A stretch of 64,000 nucleotides of DNA. Origin: Elymus sibiricus. Its lineage: Eukaryota; Streptophyta; Magnoliopsida; Poales; Poaceae. The notes below the pieces were generated by a model that was not told the origin of the DNA, did not search any database, and saw nothing but the letters and a program-made list of their open reading frames with translations. This document shows, in pieces, positions 12,201 to 24,466 of this stretch (positions are counted from its first letter, which is position 1; every line of letters starts with the position of its first letter). The stretch lies in contig CM077676.1 of assembly GCA_039707655.1 (NCBI GenBank), positions 376,964,114-377,028,113 of the forward strand. Direction: 5' to 3'. The translations under genes and the position numbers were made by a program.

Positions 12201-13416
12201 TGATAAAGCAGGAATGCAGGAACACAAGGTACATATAGTAACCACTTGCTAATGTAACATAAAGTGTCACACATAAAGTTCCATAAAAAAAATTGTGTTA
12301 CATAGCATTGTGCGTACATATGAGATCAGAACAATGTAGTCGCAGTAATGTTTGACCACATACTTCAAGTGCCAAAAAATACCATGAAAAAGAAAGGGTG
12401 GTACTGCCAGTAAGCTTACTATTGACTGCATAGGCTTCCCTTGTTTGCCCTCTTCGTATGCTTTAGCTCTCAGCTCCTCATAGCTAATATCCCCCGTAAT
12501 GTCACAAGGACCACTGTGTGCCAACAAAACCAAATATTATGCGCATAAACATCTACATAACCTAGGGCAGGTGTTGAAGCGGCATTCAGCATAAGGTGCG
12601 ATTTACCTTCTGAGATGAGCATAACAAGTAAGCTTCCACAGGGGAGCCTCGTTCTTGAAGTCATCAGATATCTGTTGCCTGCAGGACTCGGGGTCTGTAC
12701 AGGATCTGGGAGAAGAACTTGCGACGTTAGTGACTCGCCCATAACCAAGTCAAGCAAGATCAAAAGTATTATAGCCTCATGGCATTGCGACTCACGTGTG
12801 GGCCGCCTGCGGTGCTGGCTGCGCCTCCGCTTGCTTCGTCGGCGGCACCGAGGGATCCCTCACCCACTTATTTTGAAAAGGCTGACACAACAATTCACTA
12901 GTCACACATGCATCTATCCATATGAACGGCAGAATTTTGCAATTGATGAAAATGTCATACAGAGGAAGATATCTTCCCCATGACAGTATACTAACCTTTG
13001 CCGGGCCAGGCTCGTTCCCCTGCTGAGCGCCACCGCCTTGCACCCCGAACCCAAATGGATTGGGCTTCTGCTGCTGCTGCTGAAACTGTTGGGACTGCGC
13101 ACCGAACGGCTGCTGCTGCGGCTGCTGCCTGCTCCCGGCGCCGAACCCGAAGGGGTTGGGCTTCGCCTGCTGCTGCTGCTGGTTGGAGTTGGCGTGCACG
13201 AACCTGCACTGCGCCCCGTACTTGCAGCTGCACGCATCATCCAGAACCAGCATTACAATCCACAGCATACAGGAATCCCCTCGGCGGAGCCAGGGCGCGG
13301 GGCAGGGGGGCAAGAGCAACGCATCGGAATCGGTGGCCGCGGTGGAATTAGAGCGGGGACGGATCGGGCTACCTGCCGCGCTGGTAGTTCCTGCAGAGCT
13401 CCGGCCGCCGGTTCAT
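9257..13416 (-). CDS. CCCH zinc-finger / FG-repeat nucleoporin-like protein (rice C3H16, Nup42 type)
   Basis: Ten coding exons with GT-AG introns can be joined in one frame: 13416-13373, 13227-12996, 12881-12796, 12705-12607, 12513-12420, 11993-11782, 11592-11480, 10457-10280, 9911-9848, 9304-9257. They give 389 residues and a TAA stop. The N-terminus begins M-N-R-R-P-E-L-C and forms one CCCH finger, C8-x7-C16-x5-C22-x3-H26, split by intron 1. A Gln-rich stretch with two N-P-F-G-F-G repeats and, later, scattered FG/F-G-x dipeptides follow. The C-terminus (D-D-S-I-W-L-K-E-K-W...H-V-S-H-V-F) is highly conserved in plant homologues. Known relatives (Nup42/NUPL2) sit at the cytoplasmic face of the nuclear pore and work with Gle1 in mRNA export; that role is inferred here. 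The start is the first ATG and lets intron 1 complete the finger. It is divergent from the gene at 13949. No disruption is visible, so it is probably functional. Confidence 0.93.
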
Positions 13417-13948
13417 CGCCGCCGAAGGGGGGGCGATCCGGGAACGGCGCTTGGCCGGGGCGAGTCGTCCCTAGGGTTTAGGGTAGGGGGCTCGCCGTTG
13501 CTCCGAAAGACCGCCTTCCCCGCCGCCAGAAACGGTCTACTTCACTCCGCTGACGGATCAGCGTAGCGTGGATGCGACGCGGCGCGAGGCGGCTGGGCTT
13601 TCCTTGGCTGGCAGTGAGGCAGTCGGTGAGAAGCCGCGGCGGGCGCGGAGTCCGGTCGGCGCAAGGGCGGCGCAGAGCCAACGGGTGGTAATCGCTGGGC
13701 CGCAGGGCCAGGCGGCGGCACTCTTGTGGCGTGGGCCGTGAGCGATGGTGGGCTGAAGGGCCGAGCGGCAAAGGCTGAACACTTTTCCATCTTCAAAAAA
13801 AAAAAAAGGCAACCGCAGCGAGGCGACGCGCCTTGACCACACAGAGAGCAGCGAGGCTGAGTGGCTGACCAGAGCAGAGACCACGTACGAGACAAGGCCG
13901 GCCACGGCGGTCGCGGACGAGCTAGCCGCGCCGCTGTGTCGCACGGGG
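13417..13948. promoter_or_regulatory. Divergent promoter region between two genes
   Basis: Start codons at 13416 (minus) and 13949 (plus) are 532 bp apart. The left side contains 'ccctagggtttagggt' near 13470, the short telo-box-like motif common in 5' leaders of plant housekeeping genes. An A15 run lies at 13796. No clear TATA box is seen for either side, so transcription start sites cannot be placed. Confidence 0.5.
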
Positions 13949-14455
13949 ATGGCGGGGCAAGCGCCGGCCGTGGTGGCGTTCGCGCTGGCGGCCGCCATCC
14001 TCTCCACGCCGCCGCCGCAGTCGGAGAACTTCTCCAACATCCCGCCAACGCTCTCCGGTACGTCCCCATTCCATTCACCCGCACGAGAGGCGTTACAGGG
14101 GATCAAGCACCCTATAAATTGATGATGGAGGCACGTTGCAGGGGACGACAAGACGCAGGTGAGGATCAAGCACCCCAAGTCGGCCAAGGCGCTGCAGTGC
14201 ACCTCCAAGTGCGTCGCCACCTGCATCCGCGGCGGCGAGGGCCCCCTCAACGTCAGGAGACCCCTCGTCGTCTTCAAGGAGCAGTTCCGCAGCCGCCTCT
14301 ACTGGTAATCAATCAGCAACGACACCTTGCGTAGTGCTACCGGAGGCGACTGGCTGACTGACTGATGAGATACATGTATGGGCCTAATTCTGTGCAGCCT
14401 GACAGAGTGCTCGGACATCTGCAACCTCATCAAGGATGGTGAGGACGGAACATGA
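13949..14455 (+). CDS. Small secreted Cys-rich protein, conserved in plants, function unknown
   Basis: Three exons (13949-14057, 14142-14304, 14398-14455) with GT-AG introns give 109 residues. Residues 5-20 are hydrophobic (V-V-A-F-A-L-A-A-A-I-L), consistent with a signal peptide. The mature part starts near S-E-N-F-S-N-I-P-P-T-L-S-G and has six Cys in the pattern C-x3-C-x3-C ... C-x3-C-x3-C, which suggests a small disulphide-bonded fold. I recognise the N-F-S-N-I-P-P-T-L-S-G and G-E-G-P-L-N-V-R-R-P-L-V-V-F-K blocks as conserved among uncharacterised plant proteins, but no biochemical role is known to me. The splice sites are supported because both junctions restore conserved residues (S-G at the first, R-L-Y-C-L-T-E-C at the second). 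The gene shares its upstream region with the divergent CCCH gene. Confidence 0.8.
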
Positions 14456-15461
14456 GATGAACGAACGAAGCTCTTGCCCAGGAGAAACGACAGGCAGGGC
14501 ACGTTCAGGGCCAGACTGGGACTGCATTTCTCACAAGGAACCGCGCGAATCGCGGTGGAAATTCTGGAAGGAACCACGGCGATCATGCGGTGAAGAGATC
14601 ATACTAGGGACGGGAGCATCGTCATGGAATTTCTGTACTTTCTACCACTTGCTTATAGCTGTACATGACACAGCAGGCAGAGCAATACATTCTTGGCATC
14701 GTCAGGACCATGAGCAACAGAGACACAACATGAATGAATGAATGAATGCCTTCAACTGATAACTTGAATTTTATTCTGCATCACATACAGCATCTTTCAG
14801 TGGATTCGACAAGTTGAGGATTCCTGTCTGTTTTTAGCCAAGCTGTTGCACACTGATCCAGTGTTGAAACAAACCTGCTGAACCCACTGCACTCGCAATC
14901 CTTTCGACTTGCGCACTTGCTGAAACAGCTATGTTCAACTGTCAACAATCTAGGTTTCCTTTCTTGCTTATAAATTGTACTACTCCCTCCGAGGGAGTAC
15001 ATCATAAGTACCGCAGATCATAGCTGCAGGCACACAATACATTTTGCCACATACATGTTGTCAGTAGACACACAACACCTTCATAACGACCGCCTTCATT
15101 TTATTTGCTATAGCTAGTTAGACATCAACCACTTCATATACAACATTTTGCGCTAGAAGTCGAGGCAAACTAGCCAATTAATCCAGCTGACGTGCTCAAG
15201 ATTTATCTGACATCCGAGGAGGATATCGGTCTTTTAATCCAGCCAGCCACCGCAGATGATCACTGGATGTGCACTTGTGATCCGAGACCTGGTCGAGCAC
15301 TTCTCAGTTCGACAGCCGACAATATAGGGCTTCCTTTCACCTCTGACCTGATGATCGACTGTTACAACACACAGATATTCAGTACATGGAAATAACACAT
15401 GCTGTTGCAGAAGTACTCAGAATGCAAATTTTAAATGTTGGACATTATCATAGCTTACCAG
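14456..15461. other. 3' regions of two convergent genes
   Basis: This holds the 3' untranslated region of the plus-strand Cys-rich gene, with a (TGAA)n microsatellite at about 14730-14748, and of the minus-strand DUF547 gene. A short palindrome 'ctccctccgagggag' at 14984-14998 may be a Stowaway remnant. No further gene is supported. Confidence 0.6.
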
Positions 15462-17958
15462 TCAGTTCAGGGATCCCATATCAGGCAGGAAGAGGTATCG
15501 GAACCGAGAGTCGAACGGGATGATGCCGAAAGTCCGGGTGCCCAGGAGGCTTTGCCGCCTCTGAGACACGCAGTGCTCAACAAATGTAGCCTGCTGCTGA
15601 GGCAGGAAATGTGATATCCAGATAGGGAAGCTGTTGTCGTCGACGAACCCTCGCGCAAAACAGTGCAGCATTTTGGGGATCAGAAGCTTCCCCTTTCGGC
15701 TCACTCCTACCGATGCTCTGATGAAATCACGCTGCGCGTCCTGAAGCTCTTCCCTTACGTTGCTGGCTGTGTATATCTTCACCTGCAGTGATAAGCGCTC
15801 CTCAGTTAATTACAAAAACGTCGCAAAATGGTAGTGCTGCATTTCATATCAAAAGCCATAAAACGAGTTATCTAAACTTACTGCAGGAGAAGAGTACATC
15901 CCACAGCTTAAAGCGAACGTTAGAAGTGGTTCCGGTGTCGAAATGCAGAACTTTTTCTGGTCCTCAGGTGCCTTTATCTTCTGAAGGGCAAGAAGCAGAG
16001 CCTTAAGCAAAACAAAGAAGAAACTGTCGTCAGTCTGCATTCATGAACAAAAGGTAATCTAACAAGCAAATTTGGCATCAAGATGCACTGCAGTTCACAT
16101 ACCATCTGTGGCCTGTGATTCGGCGGTTTCATCTTCAAAATGACATATTCGATGAATGCTGCACTGAATGAATTCCCTCCAATTGTGTACGCAGCCTGGA
16201 AAAAATTTTTGCAACAATGTTAGACCAGAAGCATCACAAAAGTATAAACATCAGTCAACGAGCACGAATCAAGTTTTGAAGCAAACCTTTTGCATTAGTG
16301 AAAACAGTTTCATGTCACTTCGTGGAACACCGTAAGCAAGATAAGCCTGTAAAGGGATAAAGCACCGTCAAGTCTCGCGTCAACTATCAATCAAGTCTAT
16401 CGCGCCATAACCAGAAAGGCTACACAGCTAAAGCGAGTTTGTCAATTCACCGTACATGCATCAATAAGGCGTTGTACAAATTGATCCAAAACGCCAATCT
16501 CGCATCGTCGCTGAGATGAACAGGGTTTACTTCTGCCAGCTGCTCAATCAGCAACCTGCACTCTAATAAGCATCCATCAGTACTGATTAGTGAATTTTAA
16601 ATCAAGACCAAAGCATCAAGAAATGCCAAGAACTTTGTCCATGTTCTCTTTATGGTATTCAAACTTGGAACTAAAATTGTAATTTCTCGGGCTACACAAA
16701 GTGCAATGTTGTCTTGTCTGGTACACTGATTAGTAACTAGCTACTCATATTCCTAGTCAGTAGACTCTGAATATAGCAAGGATTGGTTGACACCATACCT
16801 GAACTTCCGAAGCGACTCTGCAGCATACTCGAGCTGCTTCTTCCCGGCGGACATCCACGAGACCTCAGACGCGGCGCCGTAGCCCCCGATGTCAGCCCAG
16901 CTGAGCTTCTCCCGGGCCTTGTACGGGTCGAAGACGGTCTCGGAAGCCAGCAGGTTGTTGTTCTGGTTGAGATCGACCTGGGGGCTCTGCACCCAGGAGG
17001 AGATGGAGGATGGCTCGGACAGCGACCAGAACGCGGCGATCCCGCTAGGCGACGGGCCGGCGCGCTGGCTCTCCCCGGCGGCGGAGGGGTTGTTGGCCCT
17101 GGAGGCCTCCCTGCAGGAGTCGGAGAGCGAGATGAAGATGTTCCTCATGCACCGCACGATGTCCTCCGACAGGTGGTTCGGGTTGGCGCCGCCGCCGAGG
17201 GTTTTGACGGAGAACTGTCTGTGCAGCTTCGGGGGCGCGTCGTGGGGGGCGGCGCTGGGGTGGGCCTTCTCCCCTCTGCTGGATTTGTTGGTGTCGCTCG
17301 CCGCGTCCTGGTACAGATAGAGCGCCATGGATTCAGATACTGAAGCAGAGAATGTGGTCGTGAGAAGAGGAGGTGGGAGGAGGCGTGCGTACGTGTGATT
17401 CTGGTTCGGGTTTGGCGGAGCGGTGGGAGCAGACGGGGCGCTGCTTGGCGTTGGCGCGGTACTCGACGAGGCGCCTCTCGTTCCGCTCCTGGATGAGCTG
17501 GAAGTGCAGGGCGACCATCTCCTCCTCCAGCTTGGAGACGGCGGCCTCCATGGCGGAGATGTTGGAGAGCAGCTCCTGGGCCTGCAGCCACAGCGAGAGC
17601 AACCAGTTAGCTCACTGCCAAGTGCCAAGGATGCCAGCCAGAACATGTCGGAGAGTGTGGCGGCGGCGCACTTACGTGGGTGGGGAGATAGGACATGTCG
17701 GCGAGGGTGACGGCGGCGTGGTCGAGCGCGTTGTCGAGGATGGCGTGCAGCGCCGTCTCCTCCCGCAGCACATCCTGCAGCCTCAGCACCTGCAGGACAG
17801 GACGGAAGAGCTAGCTTCAGAATCGGTGCGGTCCTGAATGAGCCAATGGGATTCTCTGACGGCGACGGCGGAGGGAGGAATGAAGGGGGCTCGCTCACCT
17901 CCTGCTCCAGTTGCGACCTGAAGCCCTTCCTCCTGGCCTTGCTCCGCGGCAACGGCAT
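15462..17958 (-). CDS. Lzipper-MIP1 / DUF547 domain protein
   Basis: Nine coding exons join in frame: 17958-17899, 17789-17676, 17581-17393, 17307-16799, 16555-16456, 16346-16287, 16195-16103, 16001-15882, 15782-15462. They give 521 residues ending ...F-L-P-D-M-G-S-L-N. Residues ~14-110 are a coiled coil with leucine heptads (L-E-Q-E-V-L-R-L-Q, then E-L-L-S-N-I-S-A-M-E-A-A-V-S-K-L-E), matching the ternary-complex-factor MIP1 leucine zipper. A Ser-rich linker follows. From about residue 330 the DUF547 domain is clear: A-F-W-I-N-L-Y-N-A-L, H-A-Y-L-A-Y-G-V-P, Y-T-I-G-G, F-A-L-S-C-G. Family members are plant-wide and poorly characterised; the MIP1 link to MADS/14-3-3 partners is known for one member only. 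The chosen ATG is the first in frame after an upstream TGA. All boundaries have GT donors and AG acceptors and no lesion is seen. Confidence 0.92.
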
Positions 17959-19489
17959 GGCTTCCCGCTCCGCCGGGGACTCCGTTCTTGGCGAAGGACG
18001 ATCGAAGCGGCGCACGTATCACCGGAACGACCTGGTAGTTAACGGGGATGAAGCGTGAGGCGGGCGTTTGTGCTGGTTCTTTGGGTCGGCGTGTCCATTT
18101 GCTGGGGCGGAGCCGGGGGACGAGGAGACCGGCGCGACTGCGACTGCGACTGCGGCAGCGAGTATTAACTGAGGAGGCAAGGCAAGGAGACGGAGAGGCG
18201 TGCACACTTCAAAATTTGAAATGCTCCTAGCTATAGTCTCCGACGTGTCGCTAGTGCCGTCCGCGTGTAGGAGGAGTGGGTGGCCAACTCGCGACCCGAG
18301 GCCGAGGGGGAGGCGCGACAACAGGAGCGAGCGAGCCACCCCGCTGCTGGCCTGGCCCCGACTGCCAGACCACACCTCAGTACCTCACCTGGGAGTGGGA
18401 GTGGGAGCTAGCAGGAGGTGGGATGGGAGAGGCAAGGCGGCGTGATCCGCGGACCTGGCCTACGTGCGCCGCGTCTCTTCTCTTCTCTGCGCCAGCCGAG
18501 GCTAGCAGTGCCGAGCCCAAGGCGACGCGGTTGTTCCCATCCTACGCTTTTGTTCTTTTACGGGGGGCGCATTGTTTATCGTTACCGTGGCTAGTGGAGC
18601 GGTGGTCGCGCCCAGCTTTCGTGTCGCCCCGCACGCCGTCCCACGCCTCCCCAAGGCCAAGGGGATGCGATGCGGAGACCGATGATCCCGATCGATCCGT
18701 CGCTCTGGCCGACTGTCACCACCCCAACACAGATCCACATACCACCTCACCCTAGCAGTTCAAAACTTGAACCGTCGCCTGCCCGGCCCGGCCTCCATCA
18801 ATCAACAAAACAAACGTGAAAGACGAAAATCCTCAAGAGTACTACTGGCGTGCGACACGCGGAAACCGGCCGGACCAACGCGACGGAAGGCATGCACCGG
18901 CCGAGCCGTGGCAATGAATACTAGCCGGTGGCCAAATGCACCTACTACACGGCTACACCTACTTCTGTCTGCTGCTCCTCCTATACATACGCCACGGCCA
19001 CGCAGAGGTTCTGACATGTGTCGTCAATGGCGCCACAGCTCGGCTGCTTCGCTTCATTCATTCAATTGCTGCTGCTGCTGGAGGTTGGTTCACTACTTCA
19101 CTTCAATGCGACCGACTGGAGGGATGGATGGTGACAGTTTACACTGGCCCCGCAGTAAAGACAACATGTGGGGCTCTGGCTGTGGCTGTGGGTGCGCGCT
19201 GCCCAGAAAGCAGCACCAATGAATGGTCAATGAAGACGACCGCTCCGTCCCATAATCCGGTGCAGGAGTAAAGTGCAATGTCGAAAGCACTTTCTCTGAC
19301 AACCCGACGATAGCGTTCTCGGCCTGGGCTTCAACAAGGATAAGAAACCACAACGGAGCCAACAGTTTAGTGTGAGCCCAGCAGCAGATCTTCCCGACCC
19401 ACAAGGAAGGTTACAAATTGCTGGCTCAGTCCCGTTACAGGCTTCCAAGTAACCAGCGCATCCATTTAGGGTTGTTTGTCGTTCTAGCA
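17959..19489. other. 5' flank of the DUF547 gene and G/C-rich intergenic DNA
   Basis: 17959-18230 probably holds the 5' leader and promoter of the minus-strand gene. The rest has several overlapping short ORFs in both directions with no recognisable motif and no coding path that survives across likely introns. Confidence 0.5.
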
Positions 19490-21776
19490 ACCAGTTTTTA
19501 GACGTTTTTATACCAGTCTTGCTAAATCCCTGTCGACTGAGACTTGATAATGTCTCAATCGATGCTATATCCGTGAGATTTTATATTGAGATCCGTATAA
19601 AAAATCAGTTATTTCTTTTTTCTTTCTTACATATTATTTCACTTGATTGAGACTTGCTTAAATCTCAGTCGACTGAGACCTAGCCATATACTTTTATATT
19701 AATTTCGTACGTTTTTCAAAAAAATGCATGTTTATTTATAAAAAACAAATATATTTTTAAAACAATATCGAAATTTTTGTTCTGTTTTCGACAAGTTCGA
19801 AGATTTTCTTAAATTACGAACATTTTGGGAAATTGGGAACATTTTTGAAAAGCTCCGAATTTCTTTTGTAACATGAACATTTTACAAAAATTCCCAAACA
19901 AATTATGAAAAGGGGAACATTTGTAAATTTTGTGACTAAATTTTGACAAGGATACCTTTTTAAAAATTCCCAAACATTTTCTAAATTTGTGATAAAATTT
20001 TGGAAATAATAACATTTCTTAATATCCCAAACAATATTTTAAAACACAAATATTTTTGAAAATACCTTAGATTTTTAAGAAATGCAAACAAAATTTCAAA
20101 TTCTAAATATTTTTTAAAAGGAAACTTTTAGATTAAAAAAATCCGATGAAAGAAACAGCTGAAAAAAAATCAAGTCTAAACAGATTAGGAACCTTTCCCA
20201 AAACCGGGATCTGTACAACGATAAACTGGTTGGCTCAATTAAGTCGCTCCTACTTCAGCTCTGTGCGGAAAGCGGCAAACAAGATTTGCTGGTTATTAGG
20301 CCCAATAAGCTGCAGTTGCCCGCTGCCATAGTAATCGGGCTGCCCATTAAGCATTTTTTGGTACACATTATTCAAATGATTAACATTTTTTATACACATT
20401 ATTCAAATGATTAATCATGTGCCCAAAAATGTTAATCGGGCTCAGCTAAAAAAAATTGTTAATCGGGCTACCAATGCTGCTGGTCAGAGTGCTTGCTCTT
20501 CGAGGGTTGTGTCTCGTCCGTACCGATAGGAATCACCTATGGGTGGATGACTACAGGCCGGCCCATTAGCTGTGTCGAGCAATAACTTCGCTCGTGGTGC
20601 GTCTGGTCGCTGCGCTCGATTGATTCAGTTAGTTTTTTTTTTTACATTTTCTTTTTTTTTATTCGGCATTATTTGTTTTATTCATTGGTTTTATTTTTTC
20701 CTCACTGTTTTTGCAACGGTCTTCTTCTGTTTTTATTTTTTCTTCTTTTATACTTTGGTTTTACTTGCTTCTTTCTTTGGTTTTTTTTGTATATTTTTTT
20801 CTTCACTATTCTTTTTGTTTCATTGTCGGGTTTTTTGTTTTTGTTTTCCCAACACATGTCTACTTTTTCATACACATTGTACATTTTTTGTATACATGTA
20901 AAAAAATTATCCTCATTTAACTTTTTCAAATACATGTTTAATATTTTTACCAAAACATGTTTTGAATATATTTTTTAAATATGCGTTATACATTTTAAAA
21001 AATACATGTTGAAACATTTTTTGAATGAAACACATTTTACTTGAACTGTGCAAACATTTTTGTACATTGTACAAACATTTTCTTTAAATCTCTTGAGTAC
21101 ATTTTTTAAACTTGTGAATATATTTTTAAATGTGACATGCGCTATTTTGAATGTATAAAATGTTTTTCTAAATACACAACATTTGTTTACATTGTATAAA
21201 CATTTTTAAATGTCACGTAAATTTGTTTTTTGAAATGTGTGACATTTTTTAATTGTCACAAACATTATTCGTACACATGTTTAACATTTTTCGTACACAT
21301 GATTAACAATTATACTTTTTTCATTCATGTAATACATTTTTTCGTATACACTAGAAATGTTTTTCTATACATGTTTAACATTTTTAAATACATGATTAAT
21401 ATTTTTCAAATAGAAGATTGACAACTTTTTAAAATAATGTAAAGTGTTTTTGTCATATGTATATATAGAAATATAAACAAAATTAATTAAATCGATATTA
21501 AAAATGTGAAGTAAAAAAGAAAAACAAAAATAAAATCACGCAGGCAAGTTCGGGCTCCCTGCAGGCAAGCCATGCCTAGGCGTCGTAATAAGCAGCACAT
21601 AGCCACGCCCTGCTTGCCCGCGTTTACAAGTGGTTGGCCAGGCTTTTTCTTGTATTTATTTTTCCTTTCATTTTATCTTACTTTTTGTTACATTTTTATT
21701 TTACTAAATGTTTACAATTTTTTAAAATGTTCATAAGACATAAAGCCAAATTAAAATAATATAGTTAATTGATAAA
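19490..21776. repeat. AT-rich degenerate transposon-derived DNA
   Basis: Dominated by variations of 'aacattttt' and 'acatgttt' on both strands, with poly-T runs (20635-20660). A palindrome of the type TCTCAGTCGACTGAGA occurs near 19660. Such sequence is typical of decayed internal parts of large Triticeae DNA transposons. The same texture resumes after 24246, so the Helitron candidate interrupts it. The 60-110-codon ORFs here are low-complexity by-products. Confidence 0.55.
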
Positions 21777-24245
21777 TCTCTTCTCCTATAAAAATGTGAG
21801 TTGGTGATGTGGTGTGCCGTGTGCCTGCCTTCATGCCATCCGCACCGTCTGATTTGGAACGTACGGCTGAGATTGGTTGTCCCCGATCCACTTGCACTTT
21901 TGCAAAGACACCCCGTGCAGACATCTGAACTCCACATCACGCCACGCGAGGTTCTCCTCGCGAACGAAACCGAGTGTTCGAGAACCCCTCCCAGATTCCT
22001 TGCGCACAGCCCCTCCCCACTCTTCCCCGGCGACCGCCGGAGTTGGGCAAGGGTCCCTGCCTTTTGTAGCTGTAGTTGTATTTAGGGTCTTAATGAATCA
22101 GATTTGACTTCGAGCTTTTGCGGGTACCTCTCCTTTTAGATCTGGCTGCGCAGGCCATCGGAGACGGCGACGATAGCGGCGTTTGCTACCATGTCCGAGT
22201 TTGTCCATATGGTATGGTAAGTAGCTTCGTTTTCCCTTTGTGGTTGTTGGGATTGATACACTCTTGTGCTGGCTCTGGTTGTCAACTTCCAACAAAGCGT
22301 CCCTTCTTCCGTTCGACCAATGGAGGCTACCAGTGGCAGGAGTCGCAGGACCGCCATGAGTATGCTTGGGCGTATCAGGCTCTGCTGACGGAGATCTACT
22401 CGTTCACGGCGCTGCCGATGCCAAACTACCAATAGAGGATGAGCGGTACATGTGTGCTAGACCTTTTCCAGTTTGCTTCATGTTCGATTAGGTGCCTATT
22501 TGGCTATTTCACTAGATAATCCCGTCCTTGTCTCTGATTTTGATTTTGTTTTTTCTTGAGGATTGCAGGATAGAAGGGCACTTCGCAACAGGGTTACTAC
22601 GAGCAAGGTGGCTACTGTGTCTATTCTTATATAGTTTGTTTCAGAGAACTCAAACTAACTTCTCTCAAAATCAATTTGAAGAGAATTTAGTCATGGCGCA
22701 GTCTTCGGTGAAGACTGATCTAGAACTGGCGATATGTTTATAAGCGTTGTGCAAATTTTTAGTGATCTGACTGAGCGGGTCGGTTCTGAAATATAGCCAA
22801 AAATCATGTCACTGTGCCACTACTGTTTTGCACAAAATTCTTTTCTGTTTGGGTGGTGCCAAACTACCAACAGAAGAAGCTGTCTTCTGGTAGAACAATG
22901 CCAAAATTGCATAGTTGTATGTTATTTAGGGTCTCTATTGCATATGACTTGGGAGTTGTCTCTGAATGTGTTGACATCACGTGGTAATGAAATTTACAAC
23001 ATTATTCCTGTCATATTCAGCTTAATCAAGCACTATACCCTTTGATTCCCTACTCGTAAGGTGGTATATAAATAATCAAACCAAGGTTCATTGGTTCAAG
23101 GCATCAGTTTCTACTATGTGAGATGCAGTTTCTACTAAATAATCAAATCCAAGAAGTTTACCCACACACTTCTACTTGATTTTTTGGAATCCAAGAAATC
23201 TGAAGTTCTGAACCATTTGCATACCTTTATTTGCTACGTCTTGCTCATTTTTTATTCAGATTTACTTCACTTATAATTATATGGTACGTAGTAAGTTATA
23301 CTAATTGTGTAGTGTTCCTCTCTTTTCTTTTTGGCAAAAGAAAGTGTTCCTCAATTTTGAGCAAGTCCGAATTCTGAATAATTGTTTTTTATCCTGTTGC
23401 GGGAACGAGGAACTTTTGGACTTTGGAACAATTCTCTACTATACTGCTACTAGTAAAATATTAACAGCATGTAGATTTGCTTCAGTGTCATTTGTTGTTA
23501 TGAGTTTCAGCTCATGTCAGCATGGTCCATTGTGATGACTGTCTTCATAGCCCTTGAAGAAGAAAAATCCTATAAGTTTAGCACAACTGGTGCTCTTTCA
23601 TTTAACGATCTGTTTTATTAAGCATAAAACCATTCATGTGACATCTTTCATTTGTAATGCAATGAGCAATGAAGACTTCTAGATTGTGTACCACTCTACT
23701 TGTGAATGTCTTGGCATTTTGGTTGTCTTTTAGGTCTATTTACTTGACACAAAGTTTAGCATTTTTAAACTCTTGAATGCTTGTCACCTAATGATCTACT
23801 TATATTGTGGTCATGACAAAGTCTGAATGCTTCTAAACCTTTTGAACTAAAGGGTCGTGATGATTACAATTTATCAATGCTTATAGAGAATTTCATTTCC
23901 TTATTATGCTATATTCCAATGCATGTCATCCTGTTTACAATATTTCAGCAAAGGACATGTCCTTTTTTCTGTATTTCACAAGCACGTGATTAGCATATAA
24001 ACTGAAATTTGCTACATTGGTAACATACATACTGCATATTTTTCGAGATAGAACACACGAATTGGCATAATGTGATTACACGTTTGCTTACTGCACACTT
24101 GAATAACCAGAATCATCAAAGACCATGACTTCCGGTACAAACATAAATGCCATATTCAAATCCACTTGTGCTTCATCTATTTGATGAACAGTGCCACCTC
24201 TCTATTTTTTGGGGGTTCCGTTGCAACGCACGGGCACCTAACTAG
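21777..24245 (+). mobile_element. Candidate non-autonomous Helitron carrying a gene fragment
   Basis: The left end begins TCTCTTCTCC directly after an A. The right end has a short GC hairpin (CCGT...ACGG around 24220) about ten bases before CTAG at 24242-24245, directly followed by T. That is insertion between A and T with 5'-TC and CTRR-3' ends, the rules for Helitrons. No Rep/helicase is present. The 5' third (21840-22435) looks like a captured piece of a plant gene: G/C-rich leader-like sequence, a possible donor at about 22215 and a short open stretch ending at a TAG near 22433. I cannot identify the donor gene. The remaining ~1.8 kb has no gene. Confidence 0.5.
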
Positions 24246-24466
24246 TTGTTCACTAAAATTTATAAAACGTGTCTGGTAAATTCAAAAAGCGTTCACATAT
24301 TTAAAAAGATATGCTCGCATTTTAGATTTTCGTGTAATTTCGAAGGTGTTAAAGTGTTTTCATAAAGTGTTCAAGCATTTTGGAAAATGTGTTCCCATAT
24401 ATGTACAATTTAAAATGTGTTCCCATATGTATTCTCCAGGAGGAATGATGCTCGGTACATGAGCGG

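Noticed and set aside
13542..14277. Two long minus-strand frames opposite the Cys-rich gene
   Set aside because: G/C-rich antisense shadows of the gene and its leader; no splice or domain support.
14781..15005. 74-codon Cys-rich minus-strand frame
   Set aside because: Lies in the 3' region between convergent genes and has no homologous pattern or splice context.
15462..15475. Possible further exon of the DUF547 gene after a GTAAGC at 15458-15453
   Set aside because: The frame already ends in TGA at 15464-15462 just before it, and no continuing coding block is seen downstream.
18276..18755. 159-codon plus-strand frame upstream of the DUF547 gene
   Set aside because: Low-complexity Arg/Ser/Pro composition, no motif, lies in G/C-rich 5' flank.
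20572..20978. Phe-rich 'membrane' ORFs
   Set aside because: Produced by poly-T/TTC low-complexity DNA in decayed transposon sequence.
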